Source: Candidatus Heimdallarchaeota archaeon LC_3
Lineage (GTDB): Archaea; Asgardarchaeota; Heimdallarchaeia; Hodarchaeales; LC-3
DNA: 16,299 nt
NCBI GenBank assembly: GCA_001940645.1
Contig: MDVS01000009.1
Coordinates: 1 to 16,299, forward strand
Reading direction: 5' to 3'
Part shown: in pieces, positions 6,670 through 14,232 of the stretch
Layout of the letters: each line of letters opens with the position of its first letter
How positions within the stretch are numbered: position 1 is the stretch's first letter
Notes under the pieces: model-generated
What the model was told of the DNA's origin: nothing
Database searches by the model: none
What the model saw: the letters and a program-made list of their open reading frames with translations, nothing else
Made by a program: the position numbers and the translations under genes

Positions 6670-6929
6670 GATTTTTAATACTAAAGGAAAATATTAATGA
6701 TAATTAACTATAATAATTAATTTAAAAAAATATTATTAGAGTTATATTTAATTACGGGAAAATTTGTGGTTAAATATCATGAATAGATTCAATTTTTTAT
6801 TTTAAATTCATCTCAAAGTAATCCTAAGCCAAAAAACTATTTTATAATTTTAATAATAAAGAAAACTTGGTCAAAAATCTTTTTGTAAGAAAAGTTAGTT
6901 ATAATCAAATATTCTGTTATATTATTTAG

Positions 6930-7886
6930 GTGATTGTTATTCAGGAAACTCTACGTGTAGTGCTTGTATATGATGATTATGAAGATGACTTTAGACAAAC
7001 AATCGACGAAAATATTTCTCCTAAGGATAATATTTACATAATTATTGATGAAGAAAATCAAAAAACGCGTTTATTTATCCCCGAATCAACACCAATTTTA
7101 ATGAAAAGAACAATCGAAAGAAGAGTTTCTTCTTTTCTGAAAGTTGGATTTCCACTAGATAACAAGGGTCTAAGGCTTGGAGCGAACTATAAATTTGAGG
7201 TCGTTGCTTCACAAGAATTGGCTAAGGATTCATTAATTAAACCTCTAATTAAGAGGGAAGGAATACAAGAAGAAATCAAACCTAAACCCGAAAGTAAAAA
7301 ACCTGAAGAATTTAATTATAAATCATCTTACAAAAATGGATATACTTATGAAGAATATATTGGATTGATGAAAGATGAAAATCACAAGAAGAAATATGAA
7401 TCATATTATTCTCGATTCACTCTTTCTCCAGAATATTTGGATTTATTATCATCCCAAATTGAACATGAAATTAAAATCTTAGTAATTGGAGCTTCGTGGT
7501 GTTTTGATTGCCAGATAAATATAACAATTTTACAACATATTGTTGAAAAATCACCAAATCTTGAAATGAAAATAATTATCAAAGAAGAATATATTCATTT
7601 GGTTGATTTAACTAATGCGGGACAGAGAATACCTCTAATTCTATTTTTAAGTCCAGATTTTTATAAAGTTGAGTCATGGGTCGAAAAATCGACATTGCAA
7701 TATCAGTTATATGGAAATCTACGCAAAATAATGGGTTGGGATAATCCTAATTTTACAAAAGAGTATAGAAAATTGTTTATCAAAGATTACGAGAAGTTTA
7801 GTAAAATCGCGGAAAAAGAATTAGTTTCAAAAATCATTCGCACTGACGCATTGCTTTCTACTTCAACAAGATTGCATAAACACTGA
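6930..7886 (+). CDS. Thioredoxin-family protein with unfamiliar N-terminal domain
   Basis: Residues 128-318 resemble the thioredoxin-like family PF14595. A YTYEEYIGLMKDENHKKKYESYY helical lead-in is followed by KILVIGASWCFDC, with the redox motif W190-C191-F-D-C194, and RIPLILFL with the cis-proline P235. The family is presumed to be a cytosolic thiol-disulfide reductase; partners are unknown. Residues 1-95 form a separate alpha/beta-looking domain that I do not recognise. It is joined by a Lys/Pro/Glu-rich linker (100-127). The GTG at 6930 directly follows an in-frame stop, so no earlier start exists; a GTG at 6960 is an alternative. It is divergent from arsM, and ArsM enzymes need thiol reductants, so a shared role is possible but unproven. 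It ends 6 bases from the convergent radical SAM gene. Confidence 0.75.
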   Translation: MIVIQETLRVVLVYDDYEDDFRQTIDENISPKDNIYIIIDEENQKTRLFIPESTPILMKRTIERRVSSFLKVGFPLDNKGLRLGANYKFEVVASQELAKDSLIKPLIKREGIQEEIKPKPESKKPEEFNYKSSYKNGYTYEEYIGLMKDENHKKKYESYYSRFTLSPEYLDLLSSQIEHEIKILVIGASWCFDCQINITILQHIVEKSPNLEMKIIIKEEYIHLVDLTNAGQRIPLILFLSPDFYKVESWVEKSTLQYQLYGNLRKIMGWDNPNFTKEYRKLFIKDYEKFSKIAEKELVSKIIRTDALLSTSTRLHKH

Positions 7887-7892
7887 TACTTG

Positions 7893-8810
7893 TTATTCCA
7901 ATCCGTAAACTTGTCTTGGGTTTAAATAATAAGATAAATTATCAATCATTTTTCTTCTGCTCTCATAACAAAGGTGACATTCATCAATAAACATATCTGT
8001 TTCTAGCTGAATATCATGTTTAGAAACTAATTGTGCTGGACCACCTTCTATTAAATCTTTTAAAATTGGGTGCGATTGATAATCGTAATTTTCTAAAATT
8101 TCTTTTAATGGCTCTTTAAAGACATTACCGATTGAAATTCCTTGACAAATTTGAATATTACCATAGGGATCAATATGAACACGTTTAGGGTGTTGTAATT
8201 CCTCATAAGGACACGTAGTTAATTCTTTCCAATTCTTTCTGGGAAGAACTTCATTTTTGATAAGAGTATCTACTGCTCTTCCACGAAACATTGTATTTCC
8301 ACCAATAATAGGCTGACCTTTATCTGAAACCTTACTTTCAACAATATTTGGTGACGGTTTTTCAATACAGATAGAATTCACTGGAATATTCAGCTTTTTT
8401 GCTATATTAATGCCAATTTTTGCTTGATTTTGATCATTATCATAGTGATAATCGTCATCACTTATTGAAAGGTCTTCTATACCAATATCTTGGAATGGTT
8501 GAAGTATTATTTCTGCATTTTCTTTTGAAGTAGCCCAATATCCATTTGTTACTATACCTACTTTGAACCCTTTTAGTTTCGCATATTTGACACAAGAAAG
8601 CATCAATTGGTAAAACAGTAAAGGTTCTCCACCTTCAAAATAAACATTATCTATATCAGGTATGTTTTCAGCTTGATCTATAATATTTTTGATTTGAGAA
8701 AATGAGAAAGTTCCTTTAGCTTCTGGAGATGAGTAAACAAAGCAGTGATCGCACTCAAAAATGCATGTGTAGCTTAATAAGAAATGAAGACCCGAAATCA
8801 TAAATATCAT
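7893..8810 (-). CDS. Radical SAM protein with Twitch/SPASM-like auxiliary cluster region
   Basis: The N-terminus carries the radical SAM cluster motif CIFECDHC (C16, C20, C23; CX3CX2C), followed by EGGEP (59-63) for SAM binding. The C-terminal part has C200, then G217-X4-C222, then C278-X2-C281. This matches a shortened SPASM or Twitch arrangement that could ligate one auxiliary 4Fe-4S cluster. Such enzymes modify peptides or proteins or act on small molecules; the substrate here is unknown. I found no precursor-peptide-like frame in the adjacent gaps. At 305 residues it is shorter than full SPASM maturases. A TATA box at 8831-8838 lies 25 bases before the ATG at 8810, indicating a leaderless start there rather than at the ATG at 8801. 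The protein lacks features known to me from ArsS or ArsL. Confidence 0.8.
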   Translation of the reverse strand: MIFMISGLHFLLSYTCIFECDHCFVYSSPEAKGTFSFSQIKNIIDQAENIPDIDNVYFEGGEPLLFYQLMLSCVKYAKLKGFKVGIVTNGYWATSKENAEIILQPFQDIGIEDLSISDDDYHYDNDQNQAKIGINIAKKLNIPVNSICIEKPSPNIVESKVSDKGQPIIGGNTMFRGRAVDTLIKNEVLPRKNWKELTTCPYEELQHPKRVHIDPYGNIQICQGISIGNVFKEPLKEILENYDYQSHPILKDLIEGGPAQLVSKHDIQLETDMFIDECHLCYESRRKMIDNLSYYLNPRQVYGLE

Positions 8811-8815
8811 TCTAA

Positions 8816-8851
8816 GAAGTAAATTATCAGATTTATAAGAATATTTACTTC
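8816..8851. promoter_or_regulatory. TATA box flanked by a 9-bp inverted repeat
   Basis: GAAGTAAAT (8816-8824) and ATTTACTTC (8843-8851) are perfect inverted arms separated by 18 bases. The spacer contains the minus-strand TATA box (TTATAAAT at 8831-8838) of the radical SAM gene. Half-sites on both sides of a TATA box, 27 bp centre to centre, are what a dimeric or paired repressor would use to block TBP. The regulator is unknown. Confidence 0.5.
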
Positions 8852-8935
8852 ATGTTTATTCAATTTTTCATCAGCATGTTTACAAAATTCTTATTGTAAC
8901 CATAGCTATTTTGTTTTTTTGGTAAATTGAAATTT

Positions 8936-8974
8936 AAACTACAAACTACGTAAACTAATTAATTTTAAATTTAT
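8936..8974 (+). promoter_or_regulatory. Tandem AAACTAC repeats and TATA-like element ahead of the MFS gene
   Basis: AAACTAC occurs twice in tandem (8936-8942, 8943-8949), and AAACTA occurs again at 8952-8957. A TAAATTTAT element at 8966-8974 could be the TATA box, with transcription starting about 8996 and a leader of about 9 bases before the ATG at 9005. The repeats immediately upstream resemble a regulator-binding array. Confidence 0.35.
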
Positions 8975-9004
8975 TCGTCTGGATAAAATATTTTTGGATT
9001 TGTT

Positions 9005-10249
9005 ATGAGCATTTCGAGAATTTCTACTTGGTTTAAAGATCCTATTACTCTTCTAGGTTTCATGAATCTTTTCACAATGATGCAACTGACTCTTTATAGA
9101 ACCTATTTAGCAATTTTCTTAGAGTTTGACATTTTCGTTTCAATCTTAATCATTTCATTAATTCTCTCTTCAATTAATTTTTTTCAAATTTTTATGAGAG
9201 TTCCCCTGGCAGGATTTTCCCAAGTTATTGGTAGAAAATCAATGATTTTGTTTGGAAATCTTTTTATTGCTTTAGCCATGATTTCATTGGTATTTACAGT
9301 TCACCCTGTTATGGCATTTTTTTCTTCGATATTGGTTGGAATAGGGATGAGTGCTCATTGGCCAGCAACTTTTGCTTATATCCAAGATGTTTCTCCAAAT
9401 AATTATGGAAAATCTAATGGCAGAATATTCAAAATTGGAGATGTAGGTATTATAATTGGTTCTCTTTCAGCTAAATTTCTTATAGATCAAGTTAATATTG
9501 GATTAAAAAATTTCTTCCTGATTTTATTCATAGTAGGAATTATTTCTGTTTTAATTTTTTATCTAATTTTGCCCGAGGTAATAAATCCAGAAGAAAAAAT
9601 AAAAGTTAAAGGATATTTATACTTTATTAAATCCTCAATTGGAGGAATGTTTGTCTCAATCAAAAATATAAGTCGTCATCCAGGTATGTTAATAATTTTC
9701 GTTTTCCAATTTTTCGTAGCATTTACTGAATTCATCTTTTCGTCTTTGTTTGCTTCGCTAGTAAAATTTAAGGGATTTTCAGATGGTACTCCCGCAGAGA
9801 TAGTTTTTTGGGCTACTTTATGTTTATTATGGTTAAAACCATATTTAGGAAATCTTTCTGATCGTTTTGGATTTCGTTATCCTATAATATTTAGTTTATT
9901 CACTATTGGTCTTGTTTTTTTAATTATGATTAATATTTCTGATATTTTTTTCCTTGTAATCATATATATAATTGTCACTGCTTGTTTGTTTATTGCATAT
10001 CCTGCTGTAAATGGTGCAACAGCTCAAACAGCTTCTGTTTCACAGCGTGGTATGGCCTTAGGTGCACTAGGAGTATATACATCCTTGGGTAGATCTACAT
10101 CTACTATTGCAGTGTATCCTATCTGGGAATTTTTTGACATTGAATTTGTTTTCCTTTTTTCCGGCTTTTTTATTATAGGTATCGGATTTGTTTTATGGTT
10201 CTGGTCACGTACATCACAATTATCAAAATCTCAAAATGCTTTTAATTAA
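9005..10249 (+). CDS. Major facilitator superfamily (MFS) transporter
   Basis: The 414-residue protein has twelve predicted membrane helices in two halves joined by a charged cytosolic loop (about 192-222). The loop-2/3 motif of the first half reads AGFSQVIGRKSM (69-80). The equivalent in the second half reads GNLSDRFGFRY (282-292). Both are the MFS signature G-X3-D/Q-R-X-GR-R. MFS proteins move small molecules by proton exchange or facilitated diffusion; the substrate cannot be read from the sequence. The helix-4 stretch GIGMSAHWPATFAYIQDV has charged and aromatic residues typical of efflux-type members. It is divergent from the radical SAM gene and upstream of an ABC exporter, hinting at an export neighbourhood. 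A hairpin lies 27 bases after its stop, so it is probably a separate transcript from the ABC genes. Confidence 0.85.
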   Translation: MSISRISTWFKDPITLLGFMNLFTMMQLTLYRTYLAIFLEFDIFVSILIISLILSSINFFQIFMRVPLAGFSQVIGRKSMILFGNLFIALAMISLVFTVHPVMAFFSSILVGIGMSAHWPATFAYIQDVSPNNYGKSNGRIFKIGDVGIIIGSLSAKFLIDQVNIGLKNFFLILFIVGIISVLIFYLILPEVINPEEKIKVKGYLYFIKSSIGGMFVSIKNISRHPGMLIIFVFQFFVAFTEFIFSSLFASLVKFKGFSDGTPAEIVFWATLCLLWLKPYLGNLSDRFGFRYPIIFSLFTIGLVFLIMINISDIFFLVIIYIIVTACLFIAYPAVNGATAQTASVSQRGMALGALGVYTSLGRSTSTIAVYPIWEFFDIEFVFLFSGFFIIGIGFVLWFWSRTSQLSKSQNAFN

Positions 10250-10275
10250 TAATCTTCGTTACTTTCTTGTTTAAT

Positions 10276-10305
10276 TAAATAATAAAATGCTATCTTTATT
10301 ATTTA
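10276..10305 (+). terminator. Hairpin downstream of the MFS gene
   Basis: TAAATAATAAA (10276-10286) and TTTATTATTTA (10295-10305) form a perfect 11-bp inverted repeat around an 8-base loop, 27 bases after the MFS stop codon, in T-rich DNA. The stem is A/T-only, so its stability is modest. Transcript 3'-end formation or mRNA protection is the likely role. Confidence 0.4.
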
Positions 10306-10394
10306 TTTCAACCTTAATTTGTGATAGAGCGTCATTTCCGAGAAGTAATTTGATATGTAAGAATTTTTAATTTTGAATAAGAGATTAGAGTTTA

Positions 10395-12212
10395 ATGAGA
10401 GAATTTGCACGATTTATCTATCCTTACGTCGTAGAACATAAAAAATATTTTCTTCTTATAAATTTCACAGTTATTTTACAAGCATTTGTCCAAGTAAATA
10501 TAATATTAAAGATCAATGAAATTATTGATACAGGTATCAATGTTCAAAGTCCTGTCACTCAGATTATTATTGATGGTTTTATAATTCTTATAAGTTTAGC
10601 CCTCGTTGAGTGGTTTTTGAACTTAACCATGCGCTTTGGAAGCGTTCATTTTAGTCAGGGAGCAATGGAAAGTATTAGGCGTGATTTCTTTAAAAAAATG
10701 CAGGATCAAGAATTAGAATTTTATTCAAAAGAGACTGTTGGACAATTAATGGAGAGGACAATTGATTCAGTTTTTCAAATGCAGGAAATTTTAACATGGG
10801 GATGGAGAATTATTTTACTAATTTCTTGGTTGAGTATCGGCACATTTATTGCTATGTGGACAAAAGCACCTGTTTTAGCATTTTTCTTCCTTCTTATCTT
10901 TCCAATCATTATTTTAGTATTAGTAAGATCTTCAAATCGTAATGCTAAGATATTTTACAATACAAGACTAAGATATGGAGAATTAAACGAAGTTTTAGCA
11001 GAAAATTTATCTGGAATTAGGACAGTTAAGAGCTTTGGAAGAGAACCAGAGCAAATTAAAATTTTCGAGAAAAAAAATACAAATTTTTCAATAGCAGCTT
11101 TCCGTGAAATACGTGTTCGAGCTTTTCTAAGACCAGGTATGGTTTTTTTACTTTATTTAGGTATAATTGTTCTGTTATTTATTGGTGGAGCTTTTACGCA
11201 ACTCGAAATTATAACAGTAGGGAATTTTATTGCATTCATACTTCTTGTTATTCAAATCAGCGTTCCGGGGAGATTTCTAGGTGATCTTGGTATTGCTATT
11301 CAAATGGCTAATGCTGCATCGATAAGATTAACTGAAATTATGAATTCTGAGATATCTATCCAAGATGAACCAGGCTCTATAGAACTTGAGGGTATAGAGA
11401 AAGAAATTACTTTTGAAAATGTTTCTTTTCACTATCCAAATTCTGAAACTGAAATTTTGCATGATATCAACTTAACTATACAGGTAGGAGAAAAAATCGC
11501 ACTTCTTGGAGCTACTGGATCTGGAAAATCAACTTTGATTAACTTAATTCCTAGATTTTTTGATGTTTCCAAAGGAAAAATAAAAATTGATGGTCATGAT
11601 ATTAAGAATTTTACTAAAAATTCGTTAAGAAAACATATTGGCATTGTTCATCAAGATAATTTTCTTTTTACAATGTCTATTCATGATAACATTGCATTTG
11701 GAAATCCAAAATCTAAACGGAACGACGTTATAAAAGCAGGTCAAATAGCTCAAGCACATGAATTTATAGTAAATGATCTTCCTAATAGTTATGATTCTAT
11801 TATTGGTGAAAGAGGTGTAACTTTATCTGGAGGACAAAGACAAAGGGTCACAATCGCTCGTGCAATTATTACTAATCCTGATTTACTTATTTTAGATGAT
11901 GCTTTGTCTGCTGTTGATCCTGAAACAGAAGCAAAGTTACAAGGAACTTTGAAAGAGGTTGCAAAAACAGTCACGATGATTGTGATCAGTCAAAGACCTT
12001 CGAGTTTGCAATTTGTTGATAGGATAATCGTAATAGATGAAGGAAAAATAGTTCAAGAGGGATCACATCAAGAACTTCTCTCTAAACCAGGAATTTATCA
12101 AAAATTTGTCTATACTGTTGAGAATCAAGTGAAGTTTATTGATTGGGAACGACCTTCAGAGGACGAGGTAATAGTACCAAAACAATCAAACCCATCAAAA
12201 GGAGGGGATTAG
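10395..12212 (+). CDS. ABC exporter half-transporter, subunit with degenerate ATP site
   Basis: The 605-residue protein has six membrane helices (about 16-310) and one nucleotide-binding domain: Walker A GATGSGKST (372-380), Q-loop Q420, signature LSGGQ (477-481), Walker B LLILDD (497-502) and D-loop SAVD. The catalytic glutamate after Walker B is aspartate (D502), and the switch histidine is glutamine (Q533 in ISQRPSS). These are known marks of the subunit that contributes the non-hydrolysing site in heterodimeric exporters such as TM287/288 and BmrCD. The next gene encodes the partner. Type IV exporters of this kind move hydrophobic drugs, lipids or peptides outward; the cargo is unknown. 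A T/A-rich TATA-like element lies at 10363-10373, 27 bases before the ATG, suggesting a leaderless operon start. Confidence 0.9.
   Translation: MREFARFIYPYVVEHKKYFLLINFTVILQAFVQVNIILKINEIIDTGINVQSPVTQIIIDGFIILISLALVEWFLNLTMRFGSVHFSQGAMESIRRDFFKKMQDQELEFYSKETVGQLMERTIDSVFQMQEILTWGWRIILLISWLSIGTFIAMWTKAPVLAFFFLLIFPIIILVLVRSSNRNAKIFYNTRLRYGELNEVLAENLSGIRTVKSFGREPEQIKIFEKKNTNFSIAAFREIRVRAFLRPGMVFLLYLGIIVLLFIGGAFTQLEIITVGNFIAFILLVIQISVPGRFLGDLGIAIQMANAASIRLTEIMNSEISIQDEPGSIELEGIEKEITFENVSFHYPNSETEILHDINLTIQVGEKIALLGATGSGKSTLINLIPRFFDVSKGKIKIDGHDIKNFTKNSLRKHIGIVHQDNFLFTMSIHDNIAFGNPKSKRNDVIKAGQIAQAHEFIVNDLPNSYDSIIGERGVTLSGGQRQRVTIARAIITNPDLLILDDALSAVDPETEAKLQGTLKEVAKTVTMIVISQRPSSLQFVDRIIVIDEGKIVQEGSHQELLSKPGIYQKFVYTVENQVKFIDWERPSEDEVIVPKQSNPSKGGD
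12199..12208 (+). promoter_or_regulatory. Strong Shine-Dalgarno that sets the start of the second ABC gene
   Basis: AAGGAGGGGA sits 9 bases before the ATG at 12218, inside the last codons of the first ABC gene. It is the best ribosome binding site in the window. It rules out the TTG at 12143, which would give 25 extra residues in the overlap. It is consistent with coupled translation of the two subunits. Confidence 0.75.
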
Positions 12213-12217
12213 TTTCT

Positions 12218-14101
12218 ATGTCAATTCATGCTGATGCTGATAAAGAAACAAAAAAAGGAAGTTTTGGATATAGTGACATACAGTTATATCGCTTTATGTT
12301 CAAATTTGCTCTTCCTTATAAAAAGGAAATTATAAATACATTGATTCTCATGCTTTTAGTATCAATCTTTACTGTAGGGGGTCCGTTATTACTAATTAAA
12401 GCAGTAGATAGATTCAGTGAAGCAAATATTACTGAAATATTAGGGATAGAGATAATTGATAAGTTTCTCTTTTCACTTAGAGCTTTTTTTCAATCAATCA
12501 CAGATTTAGACGCATTATGGTTTGATGTTGGAGTAATCACTCTAGCTTATTTATTTTTACAAGCTTTAATTTATTTTTCAACATCAAGACAGGCCCTAAT
12601 TATTGGTTTAGTAGGTGTTAAAGCTACTCAGAATATTCGTGAGACGATTTTTGAACATCTTCAGGAATTAGACATGGGTTATCATGATAAAAACGAGGTT
12701 GGAAGAATTATGAGCAGAGCCACTTCTGATGTTGATGCTATTAGAGAATTTTTAGGGGGTGCGATCGTTCAGAACGTATTAAATATTTTCACAATTTTTG
12801 CAGTTGCATTAATAATTATTTTGTTAGATCCAATTTTAGCATTGGTTTCATTTCTTTTAATCCCAATTATACTAATTCTAGCGCAAACTGCTAGAAAATT
12901 CTCTAGACCTCGAAGAAAGGAGGTGAGAAGAACTAATGCAATTTTAATGGCAAATATTGCTGAAAATATTGGTGGAATTAAAGTTTCAAAAGCTCTTAAT
13001 AGGAGTAAAGAAAATCAACTGATTTTTGCTGAAAGAAATTCTGATAGAAAACATGCGCAAATAATTGCAAATAAAGTCAATATTAGTTTTTTTACAACTC
13101 TTTTATTTTTTTCTACTCTTGGTACTAGTTTAATAGTTTTAATAGGTGGTTTACGTATAATTGAAGGAGCAATAACATTAGGAGTATTACTGGCATTTTT
13201 AAATATGAATGCAATAATGTTTAGACCTATAGTTATTTTAGCTAATTTTTATGAACAATTACAGGATGCTTTAACGGGTGCAGAAAGAATCAAAGCGTTA
13301 TTAGATACAGATTCTACAACACCATGGAATCTGGAACGTTTAAATCTTGAAAATATCGAGGGTCATGTTCGATTTAATAATGTTTATTTCGAATATTTAG
13401 AAGATAAACCTATTTTGAATAACTTCTCATTAGATATCAAGGCAGGAACAAAATTAGCTTTGGTGGGACACACTGGAGCTGGGAAAACAACAATTGCAGC
13501 CTTACTATCGCGTATGTATGATCCTCAAAAAGGTGAAATCTTAATTGATAACAATGAAATTAAAAATATATCCTTACCAAGTTATCGAAAGCATGTAGCG
13601 GTTGTTCCTCAGGATTTTTTTCTTTTTTCTCTTAGTATACGAGAAAATTTGAAGTTAGGTGATCCGAATGCTACTGAAGACGAAATGTGGAAAGTTTTAG
13701 AATTAGTAGGATTAAAAAAATATATAAAAAGATTAGATAAGGGATTAGATACACCAATTCATGAAAGAGGGGGAAGACTATCTATAGGACAGAGGCAATT
13801 AGTAGTGTTTGCAGCAGTTCTTTTAGCTGATCCAAAAATCTTAATTCTAGATGAAGCTACAAGCTCTGTTGATGTCTTTACAGAATTACTAATACAAAAA
13901 GCTCTGAATGTTATATTGAAAGACAGAACTGCCATAATTATTGCTCATAGATTGAGTACGATTCGGGATTCTGATCAAATAGTTGTAATAGATAAAGGAA
14001 AAATTGCTGAGAAAGGAAATCATGAAGAATTGTTAAATAATAAAAGTATATATTATAAATTAGTAAGAAATCAGCTAGAGTTGTCCGGATTGATTCATTA
14101 A
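12218..14101 (+). CDS. ABC exporter half-transporter, catalytically competent partner
   Basis: The 627-residue protein has six membrane helices (about 36-350, with a long first external loop at 66-104) and a nucleotide-binding domain: Walker A GHTGAGKTT (417-425), Q465, Walker B ILILDE with catalytic E546, and switch H577 in IIAHRLS. Its signature motif is altered to LSIGQ (521-525). In a heterodimer this gives one competent site (this Walker A/B, E546 and H577 with the partner's LSGGQ) and one degenerate site (the partner's D502 and Q533 with this LSIGQ). That is the exact complementary pattern seen in asymmetric exporters. The start is the ATG 5 bases after the stop of the first subunit, preceded by a strong Shine-Dalgarno. 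Cargo is unknown. Confidence 0.9.
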   Translation: MSIHADADKETKKGSFGYSDIQLYRFMFKFALPYKKEIINTLILMLLVSIFTVGGPLLLIKAVDRFSEANITEILGIEIIDKFLFSLRAFFQSITDLDALWFDVGVITLAYLFLQALIYFSTSRQALIIGLVGVKATQNIRETIFEHLQELDMGYHDKNEVGRIMSRATSDVDAIREFLGGAIVQNVLNIFTIFAVALIIILLDPILALVSFLLIPIILILAQTARKFSRPRRKEVRRTNAILMANIAENIGGIKVSKALNRSKENQLIFAERNSDRKHAQIIANKVNISFFTTLLFFSTLGTSLIVLIGGLRIIEGAITLGVLLAFLNMNAIMFRPIVILANFYEQLQDALTGAERIKALLDTDSTTPWNLERLNLENIEGHVRFNNVYFEYLEDKPILNNFSLDIKAGTKLALVGHTGAGKTTIAALLSRMYDPQKGEILIDNNEIKNISLPSYRKHVAVVPQDFFLFSLSIRENLKLGDPNATEDEMWKVLELVGLKKYIKRLDKGLDTPIHERGGRLSIGQRQLVVFAAVLLADPKILILDEATSSVDVFTELLIQKALNVILKDRTAIIIAHRLSTIRDSDQIVVIDKGKIAEKGNHEELLNNKSIYYKLVRNQLELSGLIH

Positions 14102-14112
14102 GGGTTTTATAA

Positions 14113-14130
14113 TGCATTAATTGCTTTTTT
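14113..14130 (+). terminator. Oligo-T tract after the ABC operon
   Basis: A run of six T at 14125-14130 follows a short TGCATTAATTGC near-palindrome, about 24 bases after the stop codon at 14101. Archaeal RNA polymerase terminates at oligo-T tracts, so this is a plausible end of the ABC transcript. Confidence 0.4.
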
Positions 14131-14232
14131 GAATATCATTTATTCTAAATATTGAATATTATTTTAAATAAATAATATAGGTTTGTAAATTACTATTAAT
14201 TAAATTTTTAGCCATTTTATATTGTTTTCATC

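Larger units (their letters stand above)
6597..6929. other. Divergent intergenic region between arsM operon and thioredoxin-like gene
   Basis: The left 75 bases hold the arsM promoter and candidate operator. From 6670 to 6929 the sequence is almost entirely A/T with no credible open frame on either strand and no recognisable RNA fold. A TTATATTA element at 6918-6925 is too near the GTG at 6930 to serve it as a standard TATA box, so the promoter of the rightward gene is not clear. Confidence 0.5.

Noticed and set aside
7893..8810. Assignment of the radical SAM protein as ArsS or ArsL because arsM is near
   Set aside because: The cluster motif context and the Twitch-like C-terminus differ from what I know of those enzymes. 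The gene is on its own promoter about 1.3 kb from the arsM operon.
8930..8972. AAATTTAAA/TTTAAATTT inverted repeat ahead of the MFS gene
   Set aside because: It is A/T-only and nearly self-complementary. Such repeats are frequent by chance in this composition.
8811..9004. A RiPP precursor peptide between the radical SAM and MFS genes
   Set aside because: The only ATG-initiated frames are 14 codons or fewer on either strand, with no leader or core pattern.
12143..12217. Upstream TTG start giving the second ABC subunit 25 more residues
   Set aside because: It lies inside the first subunit gene. The ATG at 12218 has a strong, well-spaced Shine-Dalgarno, and the extra residues look like out-of-frame translation.
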